From Acanthochlamys bracteata (Eukaryota; Streptophyta; Magnoliopsida; Pandanales; Velloziaceae), in the NCBI GenBank assembly GCA_019914995.1, contig CM034134.1, forward strand, positions 7,572,463-7,636,462: DNA of 64,000 nt, read 5' to 3'. Positions 1-10,153 of this stretch are shown here, one piece after another; within the stretch, counting starts at the first letter, position 1, and each line of letters starts with the position of its first letter. Under the pieces are notes generated by a model. It did not search any database. It was not told where the DNA came from and saw only the letters and a list, made by a program, of their open reading frames with translations. A program made the translations under genes and the position numbers.

Positions 1-59
1 GGCAACTCTTTTGACTACATCCATGAATACTCTATCACAAGAGCCAAACTTCACTAGAC

Positions 60-1165
60 TTTTAATAAGCTACACAATCCAATAGCAAAGTGCTTCACCA
101 AGCACACTTACTCTTAAGGGTTTCTTCACCAAGACAACCCTTTCCTGCCTATTGGACAACCTAGTCCCTCTAGCTGACACCCTAATCTTGTAATAAAGTT
201 TAAGAACTTTCTCCAAACTCCAACCGAGCTCCTTTACCAAGTGCACCAAGCATTCTAACACGTTTACAAGTGAATTAAGAAAAACAGGTTTGAGTATAGG
301 ATCTATCTCAATGTAAATGAGTAATTTTAAAGTTTTCAGTTGATATGATCAAACTTGTTGCTGAAGATGATCTTCAGAAAGTAATCGGCAACAAGATGAA
401 CTTCTTCACTTAAGATGTTTGAGTTAATGTGGTGCAGGTTTTGAATTTGAAATTTCTGCTCAATGTTATATTCTATGTTCTGCAACCTCTCTGCTTCTTA
501 TATTCCCTCCTTTCTTGCAGGTGGCTGGTTCTTCACGTTGGAGAGAATAAGTCTTTTATTGGCATTAAATGCACCAATGAAGATAATTTGAATCTCCTGC
601 CTGCGATCTTAGGTTGTTTTAGCTGAGTTATCTTTTTCAAGATCTCTCCAACTGAGTTGGCTTTTGTTGATTTGCTAATTCTTATTAGGTTGACTACTTT
701 GAACAAGATGGACTTCAATAACTTGGCTCTGCTTAGTTGCTTTCTGCTGAGTGTAGTAGGTCTGTTTCCTTGCTTTTCTTTTTAAAGGTTAAACTTGACT
801 CTTCTTGTGAATAAGGATGATATTTGACTCATTGTAGATCTTATACAGTGTGATTTGCTTTAGTGATATATGTGTCTGTAAGATCTTGAAATAGAAGTTT
901 GAGCAGGAAGTTTGTTGATGGTCCCGATCCTCTGTTTTGTTTGATATGAGAGAAAAATCTCATATGGTCAGTAGTTGAGCAGCTGATTGTTTGGTGACTG
1001 TATTTTTGATATAGCTAGCTTGTTGTCTGCTGGATATAGGATAGACATGTTTCATTAATTCCTGTAGAATTTGATTTTAACTTATTAGTCTAACCTAAGT
1101 CATAAACCATAATTCTTAATTTGTTGTTATCATCAAAATCAACGTTTGAGAGTTTCAACATCATA
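60..1165. repeat. Non-coding repeat, copy A
   Basis: No credible gene is present. A block at about 60-325, rich in the phrase caccaag and ending gatctatctca, recurs in diverged form at about 1385-1680. A second block at about 1079-1165 (aatttgttgttatcatcaaa) recurs at about 3130-3216. The two blocks keep the same order in both places, so 60-1165 and 1385-3216 look like two diverged copies of one unit. The short tract with repeated atcatcaaaat resembles the non-coding stretch between pol and the 3' LTR of some plant Copia elements; that assignment is inference. The short open frames here are not protein-like. Confidence 0.45.
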
Positions 1166-1384
1166 TATAAACAAGTTCACAAGAGACTCTTTAACTTACA
1201 TTGTTTTTTCGTGTGTGACTTCGAGTTGATCCCAAATTCTTTTAGCTGTGCTGCATGAATAGATTTGGCTAAATATGTTAGAGTCTAAACTATAATACAG
1301 CAGTTTCATAGCTCTATCATTTAGTGATATGTATGGATCGATTGTCTTCGTCTATGAATTCCTCTTCTTGTTTCGGTAGGGAGA

Positions 1385-3216
1385 CCCTTCGTCAAGAGTG
1401 AAAATTCACTAACTTTTTAAATTAGCTACAACACCAAGACAATGTGCTTAGCCAAACACTCTTGCCTCAATTGGTTCTCTTCTCTAAATGAATCTATTAA
1501 CAGCCTCTTAGACACGTTATCGCTCCGACTACACCTTATTAGCTCACTTTACAAGATAGTGATTGAATCCGATCTTAGCCAAGCCCTATCACCAAGTGCA
1601 ACAAGCACTTAAATAAAGTTAATATGAAAGTTACAATTATAGATTTAAACACATTGATCTATCTCACAGTAAAGATTAATTTGGTTGAAGCGAGGAGAGT
1701 AGATCAAATGAAAACTGCCTAAAAAGTTAGTTCTTAGGTGGGTTCAGCAGCTTCGTTGATGAGGGAGTGTTCGCTTTTAAGCTTCTCGGTAGATGTATGT
1801 TTATGCTTTCTTCTCATTGTTCTTTCTTGCTCTCATCACCATTTTTCACTAATATGGTTCTTCTGCTCATATCTTCTTTCTTATGGCTCTTGGACTTGAG
1901 ATCATAACCGCTTGAAATCTTCCTGTTAGAGCTTGCTTGGCTGCTATAGTGCTCAGTTTTCTTCCTATTCTGCTCTTTGTCTCATCTTGAGAGCTCCCTT
2001 GACTGAGGTGATAGCTTTTCTGTAAAATATTCAGTATGTATTTAATTAGGCCATCTTCTTGTATTTAATTCTTTTCAACGGATGTATGGTTTGATTTTCT
2101 AGCAGCATTGAATGCACCTTATTAGTTTTAAAATTTCGCTCGCTCGTGCACCCACTTGCTCGAATTTGATATTTATTGCTTAGTATGGCCCATAATGATT
2201 CAATGGAAATTTCTGGTGTGAGTTGGATCATATTTGAATTTTTTCAAGTTGAATTTGTTGATCGGCTTGGAGTTCTTCTGCTGCTTATAATACTGGTGTA
2301 CAGCTTCGAATCTGCTAGGTCTTGCTGTCAACTTTAATAGTTGAACTGGTTCTTCAGTAGAGCATGCTTGTGAATTGGATTAAGAGTTGCTTTCTACGTG
2401 TGTTGTTAAAATCAATATGATGATTTGAAGCTTGAACTTTCTTTGGAAATGTTCCATATCTCTTAACTTCTTTTTATCGATCGGAGAATAATGTGTAGTT
2501 GTAGTAGATTATTTCACCTTGTAGCTCACTTGTAAAATTGTGTTCTGTTATTGCTATTGAGTAGTGGATGAGGTGTAAATGCTCCCTTGGAGCTTGATCA
2601 GTGAACATCTCTATAATATTGATGAAAATCTGAATGTTGAGACATTTCCTACAATTCTAGTTAAACCATGTCATTGTTGGCTATTTTGTCCTCAGTCATG
2701 ATCTTCTATTTTGTGAATTAAACTTGCTATTGATGTTGATGTGTTGCTGGTATATTGCTTTAATTTTGATTCAATTCTTGGTTTCTATTGGAGTCTTGAG
2801 CAAGTTAGAATTCTTTTTTGAAATATCAATGCTGGAATAGATCTTTTCGGACTGGCTATTTGGCTTAGTAGTAAGGATATAGCAGCTAAGCAGCTGACTG
2901 CTCCTCTATTATGCTCTGTTATTTTTCTCGAATGCTTCTATGCTCTATTTTTATACTTAATAATTGTCCAATTTTGTGCTCAATGAAGAATATCTTTTAA
3001 ATATAACTAGTTATGATGCGGCTATCTGTAGATAAAATCTTTTGTCTTTGAGATGTAGCATCTAGATAGCTGCTATTCTTCTGCTGCGAGTATGATAAAT
3101 TTTTTTTATACAAACTGCATAATTTGGTTCAAACTATTAGTTGAATCTAATTCATAAATTAAAATTTTTAATTATTGTTATCGTTAAAGTCAGTTCCAAT
3201 AAGTTTTTCAAAATCA
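1385..3216. repeat. Non-coding repeat, copy B
   Basis: This is the second, longer copy of the unit at 60-1165. The caccaag-rich block (1385-1690) and the distal block with attattgttatcgttaaag (3130-3216) are about 1.4 kb apart here, against about 0.75 kb in copy A, so copy B carries roughly 0.7 kb extra or copy A has lost it. No long reading frame survives on either strand. From 3217 to about 3700 I see only AT-rich sequence and a short (aac)n run near 3615-3640. Confidence 0.4.
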
Positions 3217-3943
3217 TGCCATTTAAGTAGAGTATTTATTTTTTCTTTACTAGTTAATTCAAAAAGCTGAATGGTCAACTTTTATTGTTCTTTTATATTT
3301 AGCTTTTATAGCTACAACATGTAAAAACTGTCTATAATAAAAACCAAACAGTACAAGTTGGACCGGAGAATTGGGTTTGATTGCAAACTTAACACTATGT
3401 AATTTTATTTAATTTAAAGAAAGATTGAGAGGACCTGATAAGCAAATCATGGTCATAATAAGAATAATCAAAAAACGATACAGAATAACAAATGTATCCA
3501 AAAGCAAAACCATCTCAAACTCTATTCACTATAATTGTTAATTGCAATAAGAACAAATCAACCTCTCGGTATCAACAAGCTTCAAGCATAAACTCATCTT
3601 CAAGAGAAATATCAATAATAACAACAACAACAACATTACATTAGACAATATAAAATAAAATCCCAACCACAATAATAACAGGAACTAAAAATCCCAACCA
3701 CAACATTACATCAGAAACTTCTTTTTTGTTTTTCTCAGACAAGAAAGAGACGTTTGAATATCTAGCAACACATAACATTCAAAATACAAGTGCAACGCAA
3801 TATAATATTGAAGGTGAAAATAGAAGAGAACATCTGCGGTAGCAGCTTTAATAGGAACTTTGAACAACAGAGCTTTAGAAACAAACACCAGCAGCAAGCA
3901 ATACAAATAGCAGCAACCACAGTAGTAGCAGAATAAACTAGCT

Positions 3944-4859
3944 CTGCAAGGAAGAAAGGAAACCCGACACCTATAAGCATGGGGTTAACAAGAAATGTTA
4001 GCATAAGCAACATGAATCTGATCAACATTAAAGAGAGTTTTCTGTTATTTTGAAAAAGAAATAACTTTATACTTCCATATATCTCCATAAAATAACAATA
4101 ACTCAAAGCAAATTGAATAAAAATATTCTCACTAAATCTTTGTCGTACGCATCAGTAATCCAACATCCAGAATTAGGTATTCCTGTTTTATGTGAATTAT
4201 AAGATGTCCAAACATTAAGAAAACAAGTTTATCCTATTACACAGAATATACTACCTATTTGAAAGAAAGGCAAACATTTAGCCGAAATATAGTTTTCAAC
4301 AACATAGCTTACTAAATTAAGATATTTAGTAAAACAAAGATAGAATATCATGTCAAGCATGTCCAAATAAAAATCTGTTTACCAATCTAAATAACCTATG
4401 TAATCAAATAAATTCTACAGCATTTAATTGCACAAAGATATTCTTGATGCACAATTTAATTACTCCTAAATAATAATTGAAACAATGTGCAACTAAGCAA
4501 CAGATGGTTTTAGTTTGGCCTCTCAAGATTTTTAAGGCCTATAGCATAGTGATTCATCATACTCCGCTATGATATTCATACTTACGAAAGTTTTATAACA
4601 ACTATGTGAATGCTTGACTTTTCTGTTAGTTTTGCTTGAATTTACGCAAAGATATTGATGTTACTTAGAAACTAGGTATGTATTTACATTAATGCTTATT
4701 GTTTCAACAAGTAGCAAAATAAAAATTGAAAATAAATATATTAAGAGAAGATAAACGATCCGCTTTGAAAGTTTAAAGAAGTGGTGCATGTGATATATAA
4801 GCTGAAATTTTAAACATAATAAAATGTTATCTGAAGAAATAAGTAAGAAGAAGCCTCAC
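3944..4859 (-). other. Candidate intron in the 3' UTR of the CNL gene
   Basis: Reading the minus strand past the CNL stop codon (4956), a near-consensus donor AAG|GTGAGG lies at 4862-4854 and a pyrimidine-rich acceptor CCTTGCAG|AGC at 3951-3942. Together they would define a 916-base intron in the 3' untranslated region. Only the splice signals are seen; there is no transcript evidence. Minus-strand open frames around 3706-4106 are hydrophobic and low-complexity and I do not regard them as proteins. Confidence 0.35.
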
Positions 4860-4955
4860 CTTAATGCAATCGTCAGAAAAAGGTAGGACTATCATTCAAT
4901 GTTTCCAGCTGCAATCCAAAAAAAAAAAAATGTTTTGTTGTTTTGTTTCGATATA

Positions 4956-7900
4956 TCATAAAGAGTATACGAGAGAGAGCAGTTTCAAATCAGTCAAGAG
5001 TAATAGTACCCTGATGATTTTCGTCTTGTGCGGGAGCCTTTCTCTTCTTTCTTTGAGCTGCCTCATCAATTGCTCGTTCAATCGGTACCCAGCACGTACC
5101 TCAACAGAGTCAGGTAAATTCGGCAATGACTGAAGTTCAAGTATTGCCCATAATTCCAACTTTAAGAGAGAAGGGAGGCTTCCCAAGTTGTTCGGCAAAG
5201 ATTGCAGCGAGTTTAGAATGATTAAATGTAGTATTTGGAGAGCAGGGAGGTTACCCAAGCTGTATGGCAACGATTGCAGCGAGTTTAGATTTGTCAAGTA
5301 TAGTTTCCGGAGGGCTTTGAGGTTTCCCAAACAGTCCGGCAGAGATTGCAGTGAGTTTAGATCTCTCAGGAATAGTTGTTGAAGAGCAGTGAGGTTGCCC
5401 AAGCTGTCCGGTAGTGATTGCAGTGAGTTTAGACCTCTCAACCGTAGTTCTTGGAGCGCGGCGAGGTTCGCCAAGCTATCCGGCAATGATTGCAGCGAGT
5501 TTAGATTTATCAAGTACAATTGTTGGACAGCGGTGAGGTTCCCTAAGCTGTCCGGAAGTGATTGCAACGATTTTAGACCTCTCAATTCTAGTTCTTGGAG
5601 GGCGGTGAGGTTTCCCAAGCTATCTGGCAGTAATTGAAGCGAATTTAGATCTCTCAAGTGCAGTTCTCGCAGAGCGGTGAGGTTCCCTAAACTGTCCGGC
5701 AGTGATTGCAATGAGTTTAGATCTATCAATTCTAGTCGTTGAAGAGCGGTGAGGTTCATCAAGCTGTTCGGCAATGATCGTATTTCACTTCCTTGTATGT
5801 CGACCTTCCGTATTGAAAGGGGGAGACTGGCAAAATGAAGCAACTCAAGTAGCATAGGATAATCTAGATTAATCTGTAATTCCTCAATTCCTTGCAGGAT
5901 CACCTCCTCTGCTCTTTGCGGCAATATTCCGACAGCTTCAAGGATCTTGGGACAATGTTTGAATGTCAATGATTTTGGGAGACATTTAAGGGCCGGCAAA
6001 CCTCCCAAAGATCTCAGCTCTCTACAATGAGAAATTTTTAACACTTGCAATGCCTTTAATCGCAGCCAAATCTCTTCAGAGGGAAGGGTAGTAAGCCCCA
6101 CATTCTGTAGATATAGCTCTGACAGGTTAACAGGAAGGCACGGAAGCTCTTTCCAATGCTGGCAATTAGATAGTGACAAATACGTTAAACCGGTGAGATA
6201 AGAAGCACTTGCCATCCAAAATGGAGATCTAGAGCCCATGTAGTTCCGAATGCGTAGCATCTCTAATCTGTTGTTTGGTTGAAGTCCATCAAGCACCACC
6301 TCCGCGACTATTTCCACTGCTTCCACTGTCTCTTCACAAGAATGTTTCCAATCTAAATATAATTTCTCTTCATAAGAATGTTTCCAATCTAAATATAGTT
6401 TCTTTAGCATTTTCTTGTCAGACAACTTTGCTGACTTGACTTCAGTGGAAGATTGTACATATCCAAGGTTGTCAATGCCAAGTTCAACCAAGTTGTTCAT
6501 TGTCCCCAATTCACTTAGCATGTGTCCCTTATTTTTTTCAAGGGAAATATTGGAAAGTTCTTCAAGCAAACTCAGTTTCCCAACACCAGAAGATAAGAAA
6601 ATTGTATGCGGTTTAGTTCCAATCAAGTGACGTAAGTTAATCAAATTTTCCAAACCATAATCAATCTCAAAACAACCACCTTCAATGTTCACAACTTGGA
6701 GATGAAGAAGATTCCAGAAAGACTTTGGTAATTTTTGTGGTAACTTCTCCAAGACAATTAGGTCTTTGATATCCAAAATCAAAACTCGCAGGTTAGGCGC
6801 TTTCTGTAAAACATGTTCCAGTCCTGTTTGAAACTCAGATTCATAGCCCCGTTTAAAAACTAAAATGAGCGTGCGCAAGTATCTCAAGCTTGGAATCTTC
6901 TGAAGTACACCAACATTATCTATTTCAATTGATAAATGTCGCACAACCTCATTTTTTCCCAAGACTTTGTTGCCAACAAGATGAATGCATTCGTCCCCAG
7001 CTACATATTTTGCCAGATCATGCAGCAAGTCGTGCATAACATAAACTTCATCTAAATATGGATGCTTATCGAAAAAAGACCTCCTTAGTAAAGCATCAAA
7101 ATATTCCTCTCCAGCATCATCCATTCTATTTGTGTCTTGAGGTTTTTCAATAAAACCCAATGCTATCCACATAGAAACCAATTCTCTTTTATTAAAATCA
7201 TGATCTTGGGAGAACACACTGCAAAAAGCAAAGCACGAGCGAAGGTGCGCTGGTAAATACTGGTAACTTAGCTTTAACACTGATAAAATTTCGCCTTTTC
7301 CTTGACTTGTATTCAAAAGATCACTATTCTGAATTTTCATCCAGTGGTTTTTATCTGGTTTGGATCTTAATACCCCTCCAATCACTTTGGCAGCTAGCGG
7401 AGAACCACGTAATCTTCTAGCTATTTCCCTTCTGATATCTTGTAGTTTCACATAGTCGGCATGCATTTCATCAACAAAAGCATATCTTTCGAGCAACAAC
7501 TCTATTTTGTCTTCTCGCAAGCCCTTCAAACGAATTGCATCCATAGTCCTTGGCAACATTCGCACTACCGATTCTGACCGAGTAGTAAGAAGAATCTTGC
7601 TTCCCTTTTTCCCATGCATCAAAGGAGCAAGCAGGGTCTCCCAAGGGCCCATTTTTTCATCATACCAGCAATCGTCAAGGACAAGTAAGAACTTATGAGA
7701 CATTACCTTTTCTTTAAGCTCTATATGGATTCTATCAAAATTTCCTGACGCAGAACTCCTGCACCCTGCTGAATCAGCTATTCTTCTTGCTAGTGTATCT
7801 ACATTAAAATCATTAGAAACACAAACCCACATCTTTAAATCAAAGCATCCTTTAATCCTGTTATCATCATAAACTTGCTGCGCGAGTGTAGTCTTTCCCA

Positions 7901-8465
7901 TTCCACCATCACCAACAATAGGAAGAATAGCTACCTTGTCATCAGATGCATACTCGGCACTTGTTAATATTTTGATTAGATTCTCCATCTCTTCTTTACG
8001 GCTGAATTCCTCTAAGCTTATAGTAGGAATAGAGCTAGTAACTCGATCCTTCATTACATCAGGCTGCTTATTGTTTTGTGATTGCACAGTATTTATTAGA
8101 TGCAAAAAAGGCCCAATTGTAGCAGCAACTCTATTTAGGTCATCTACTGCTTTCTTAAGGCTTATCATGGAGGGATCTTGTTCAAGAACATGCTTCACAA
8201 AATTTTTAAACTGGGTTGCAGCCATTCCTACCTTATTCTTGCCGGCCTTGACTTGTTTTCGCTTTCGAATGTACTCCACGTCACCGAGATTGTTTTCTGA
8301 ATCTTCTAAGGCATCTTTCAGCTGCTGTAGCCATTTGGTTAGCCCCTGGTTTTCTTCAAGGAACGCCATCTTCTCAGCAGCTTCAACAACAGCCTTGATC
8401 TGAGGAAGAGAACCCCAGCTTCTCCACATCCTTCTTCCAACCGGAATGCCCCTTGATGTAATCAT
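4956..8465 (-). CDS. CC-NB-LRR (CNL) disease-resistance protein with displaced N-terminus
   Basis: Probable intracellular immune receptor: an Rx-type coiled coil, then an NB-ARC nucleotide switch, then LRRs for recognition. In this frame (1169 residues) the remaining coiled-coil region is about 20-130. NB-ARC follows with P-loop GDGGMGKTT (185-193), kinase-2 LVLDDCW (261-267), RNBS-B ILLTTRS (291-297), the GLPL variant GSPLAAK (354-360), RNBS-D around CFAFCSVFS (411-419) and MHD as VMHDLLHD (476-483), so the switch looks complete. LRRs run from about 500 to 1110 and end in an array of 24-residue repeats. The tryptophan ending kinase-2 and the lack of a TIR domain mark it as non-TIR. The first ~18 residues of this frame look unnatural: the expected N-terminus lies in another frame at 8416-8532, so the gene carries a 1-bp-type frameshift and may be a pseudogene, or the base may be an assembly error. 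A start at 8465 would leave a truncated coiled coil. Confidence 0.9.
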   Translation of the reverse strand: MITSRGIPVGRRMWRSWGSLPQIKAVVEAAEKMAFLEENQGLTKWLQQLKDALEDSENNLGDVEYIRKRKQVKAGKNKVGMAATQFKNFVKHVLEQDPSMISLKKAVDDLNRVAATIGPFLHLINTVQSQNNKQPDVMKDRVTSSIPTISLEEFSRKEEMENLIKILTSAEYASDDKVAILPIVGDGGMGKTTLAQQVYDDNRIKGCFDLKMWVCVSNDFNVDTLARRIADSAGCRSSASGNFDRIHIELKEKVMSHKFLLVLDDCWYDEKMGPWETLLAPLMHGKKGSKILLTTRSESVVRMLPRTMDAIRLKGLREDKIELLLERYAFVDEMHADYVKLQDIRREIARRLRGSPLAAKVIGGVLRSKPDKNHWMKIQNSDLLNTSQGKGEILSVLKLSYQYLPAHLRSCFAFCSVFSQDHDFNKRELVSMWIALGFIEKPQDTNRMDDAGEEYFDALLRRSFFDKHPYLDEVYVMHDLLHDLAKYVAGDECIHLVGNKVLGKNEVVRHLSIEIDNVGVLQKIPSLRYLRTLILVFKRGYESEFQTGLEHVLQKAPNLRVLILDIKDLIVLEKLPQKLPKSFWNLLHLQVVNIEGGCFEIDYGLENLINLRHLIGTKPHTIFLSSGVGKLSLLEELSNISLEKNKGHMLSELGTMNNLVELGIDNLGYVQSSTEVKSAKLSDKKMLKKLYLDWKHSYEEKLYLDWKHSCEETVEAVEIVAEVVLDGLQPNNRLEMLRIRNYMGSRSPFWMASASYLTGLTYLSLSNCQHWKELPCLPVNLSELYLQNVGLTTLPSEEIWLRLKALQVLKISHCRELRSLGGLPALKCLPKSLTFKHCPKILEAVGILPQRAEEVILQGIEELQINLDYPMLLELLHFASLPLSIRKVDIQGSEIRSLPNSLMNLTALQRLELIDLNSLQSLPDSLGNLTALRELHLRDLNSLQLLPDSLGNLTALQELELRGLKSLQSLPDSLGNLTAVQQLYLINLNSLQSLPDSLANLAALQELRLRGLNSLQSLPDSLGNLTALQQLFLRDLNSLQSLPDCLGNLKALRKLYLTNLNSLQSLPYSLGNLPALQILHLIILNSLQSLPNNLGSLPSLLKLELWAILELQSLPNLPDSVEVRAGYRLNEQLMRQLKERRERLPHKTKIIRVLLLLTDLKLLSLVYSL
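5129..5790 (-). repeat. Tandem 72-bp LRR array inside the CNL gene
   Basis: The 18-base phrase around attgcagcgagtttaga (plus strand) recurs at exact 72-base steps: 5129, 5201, 5273, 5345, 5417, 5489, 5561, 5633, 5705 and 5777. Each step encodes one 24-residue LRR of the type LPDSLGNLTALQEL. Ten units in perfect register with high similarity point to recent unequal exchange or gene conversion. Because 72 is a multiple of three, the opposite strand also stays open (5188-5637), which is an artefact and not a gene. Confidence 0.9.
6331..6402 (-). repeat. 36-bp in-frame tandem duplication in the CNL LRR region
   Basis: Two adjacent 36-base units, starting at 6331 and 6367 on the plus strand, encode the 12-residue phrase KLYLDWKHSxEE twice in a row. 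The duplication keeps the frame and sits at the transition from NB-ARC-proximal LRRs to the later ones. Confidence 0.85.
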
Positions 8466-8532
8466 CGTAGAGGACCTCCAAGAGATTGCTTATGACAGCA
8501 GAGACGAACCATCCAGCGATCTCCAATGGCAT
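8416..8532 (-). other. Out-of-frame N-terminal coding segment of the CNL gene
   Basis: An ATG at 8532-8530 opens a frame whose first 39 codons read like a normal CNL N-terminus: MPLEIAGWFVSAVI, then ...DVEKL. The frame then continues for ten senseless codons to a stop at 8385-8383. The main 1169-codon frame picks up exactly where this one stops making sense, with SLPQIKAVVEAAE. Counting one extra base in the G run (plus strand cccc at 8413-8416) joins the two frames smoothly. This is seen directly in the sequence; whether it is a true mutation or a homopolymer error cannot be told here. Confidence 0.85.
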
Positions 8533-8567
8533 CCCTCTTTAATGTTTCAAGGAGCAACTTCTATCTA

Positions 8568-8581
8568 GCTTTTATAAAAGC
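8568..8581. promoter_or_regulatory. Palindromic TATA-like element upstream of the CNL start
   Basis: GCTTTTATAAAAGC is a perfect 14-base palindrome, 36 bases upstream of the displaced CNL ATG (8532). It could serve as a TATA box on either strand. For the CNL gene it would give a very short 5' leader, so an upstream promoter with leader introns is an alternative. Confidence 0.35.
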
Positions 8582-8621
8582 AAGAAAGACTCTCTATCTG
8601 ATGATTCTTGTTCTAGTTTTC

Positions 8622-10153
8622 TGCAAAAGTCCACGGTGTAGTTGCAAGGTGCTTGACAAATTGCAGCTTTCACCTATCTGATTAGCACACAAATTAATAC
8701 CATGGTCATGCAGTTGATAATTACACATTAAATCTGGTCTATCAATATTTATAACCAGACATCTTCACTTCAAGACATCTTAATATGTTAGCATTTTATT
8801 ACTGAACTAATAGAATTATAATAACTAGCAAACAAATGCTGACGACGGCTCCATATGCTCTCCCAGTACAGAAAAGTTCTGAAAAGTTTTAAATCTTTTT
8901 ATGAGAGTTTGAATACTATTTGGTTACTCATGGTTTTATTGGATGGAGCATTAGGAACATAGAAAAGAAGTAGCAAACTTGTCTTCTACCTCAATGGCAG
9001 TTACGTGCATAACGGATCAGTTGGGATTAACAAATCCCCGAGAACAATTCTAAGTTCTAAAAACATTCAAAGATTGTTAAAGCTCATAAACAGCTTTGAG
9101 CTCGTCAAGTCCAAGAATATTTGTCTACAAAATTTTACCTAATTCTTTCTTCAATTCAATTCCAAAACCATGTCGATCACTACATAGTTTCCTAGATCTC
9201 TCAGAAGCAACAACTTCAAACTTGGCAAAAATCTTATTGGAGAACGATCTCAAGTTCATTAAATTTGTCTAATTAGTTTATGCAACTTTTTCATTAAAAT
9301 TTGTCTAATTAGTTAATGCTTAAACTTGTCTGAGAAGCGTCTAGAAATATAATGAGGATCGGACCCCAAAAAAGCAATTATGTCTAGATCTGCAGTTTTT
9401 TCTAACAGAGAACAACTTCCAGTTAAGCGATAATGGCTTCTGTTTGCATCTTTTAACTCTGCAGTTGATCAAGATGTAATCTAAAAATTCAAATAAAACA
9501 CCAACTACTGAATTTGAAGAGAAGAATACCATAATACTACTTTCCAGCAATAATATATAGCTGTGATCAATCCAGCGAAAAAAAAAAGGAAACAACTTAC
9601 CTGTGAATGATCTCTAGGATTTGAGCTGAAACTTAAAAGGAATTGCTTATTCATCAAATGTCAGCAATATCATTAGTCTCAGAGACAGACATACATGCGG
9701 AGGCTAGCAACAGAGAACGTAGGGGCAAATTTCCAGACGAAAGACATATAAGAACCAACAGAGTCAGGCAAAGTTCATGCCTCAACCTCAACAATTTATC
9801 AACACAAACTGATGAATGAAGACCATGAGAATTATGTGAAAAGATGTATTCAAATTACGAAATCCTTTAACTATCCTTCCTTGCACATAGAGCAAATCTT
9901 CTTGGACACTCTGGTTTTCAAGGCAAGAAAGGTTGTTTGTCTGATCTAGTTGTCAAAGGACAAAATTTCAGCTTGCAAAACAACTTGCCTCTTTGTTTTT
10001 GGTCAGATGGCGAGTTCATTGCAAAGTCCACCATTGACTAGAAAGTCAACATATGACTAATTCAAGGTGCTTGACATATTCCAGCTTCACCTATCAGATA
10101 ACACATTACCATGATTATGTAATCGATGATTCAACATTAAATTGGTCTATCAA
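8622..10153. repeat. Diverged direct duplication of the CNL upstream region
   Basis: 8622-8745 and 10020-10153 share order and sequence: gcaaa(a)gtccac, then aaggtgcttgaca, then cacctatc, then accatg, then acattaaat and tggtctatcaa. The spacing is about 1.4 kb. The shared part is the stretch just upstream of the CNL ATG, so the distal copy may be what is left of a neighbouring CNL promoter whose coding region is lost. The sequence between and beyond (8746-10019 and 10154-11690) holds no supportable gene; a consensus minus-strand donor ACAG|GTAAGT is at 9605-9596. Confidence 0.55.

Noticed and set aside
3762..4106. 114-codon hydrophobic minus-strand frame
   Set aside because: Cys/Leu/Phe-rich composition is typical of random AT-rich sequence; it spans a likely splice acceptor of the CNL 3' region.
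5188..5637. Plus-strand open frames opposite the CNL LRR array
   Set aside because: They stay open only because the 72-bp repeat is a multiple of three; the peptides are periodic shadows of the LRRs.
7936..8403. 155-codon plus-strand frame over the CNL N-terminal half
   Set aside because: It lies fully antisense to well-conserved NB-ARC and coiled-coil coding sequence and has no recognisable domain.
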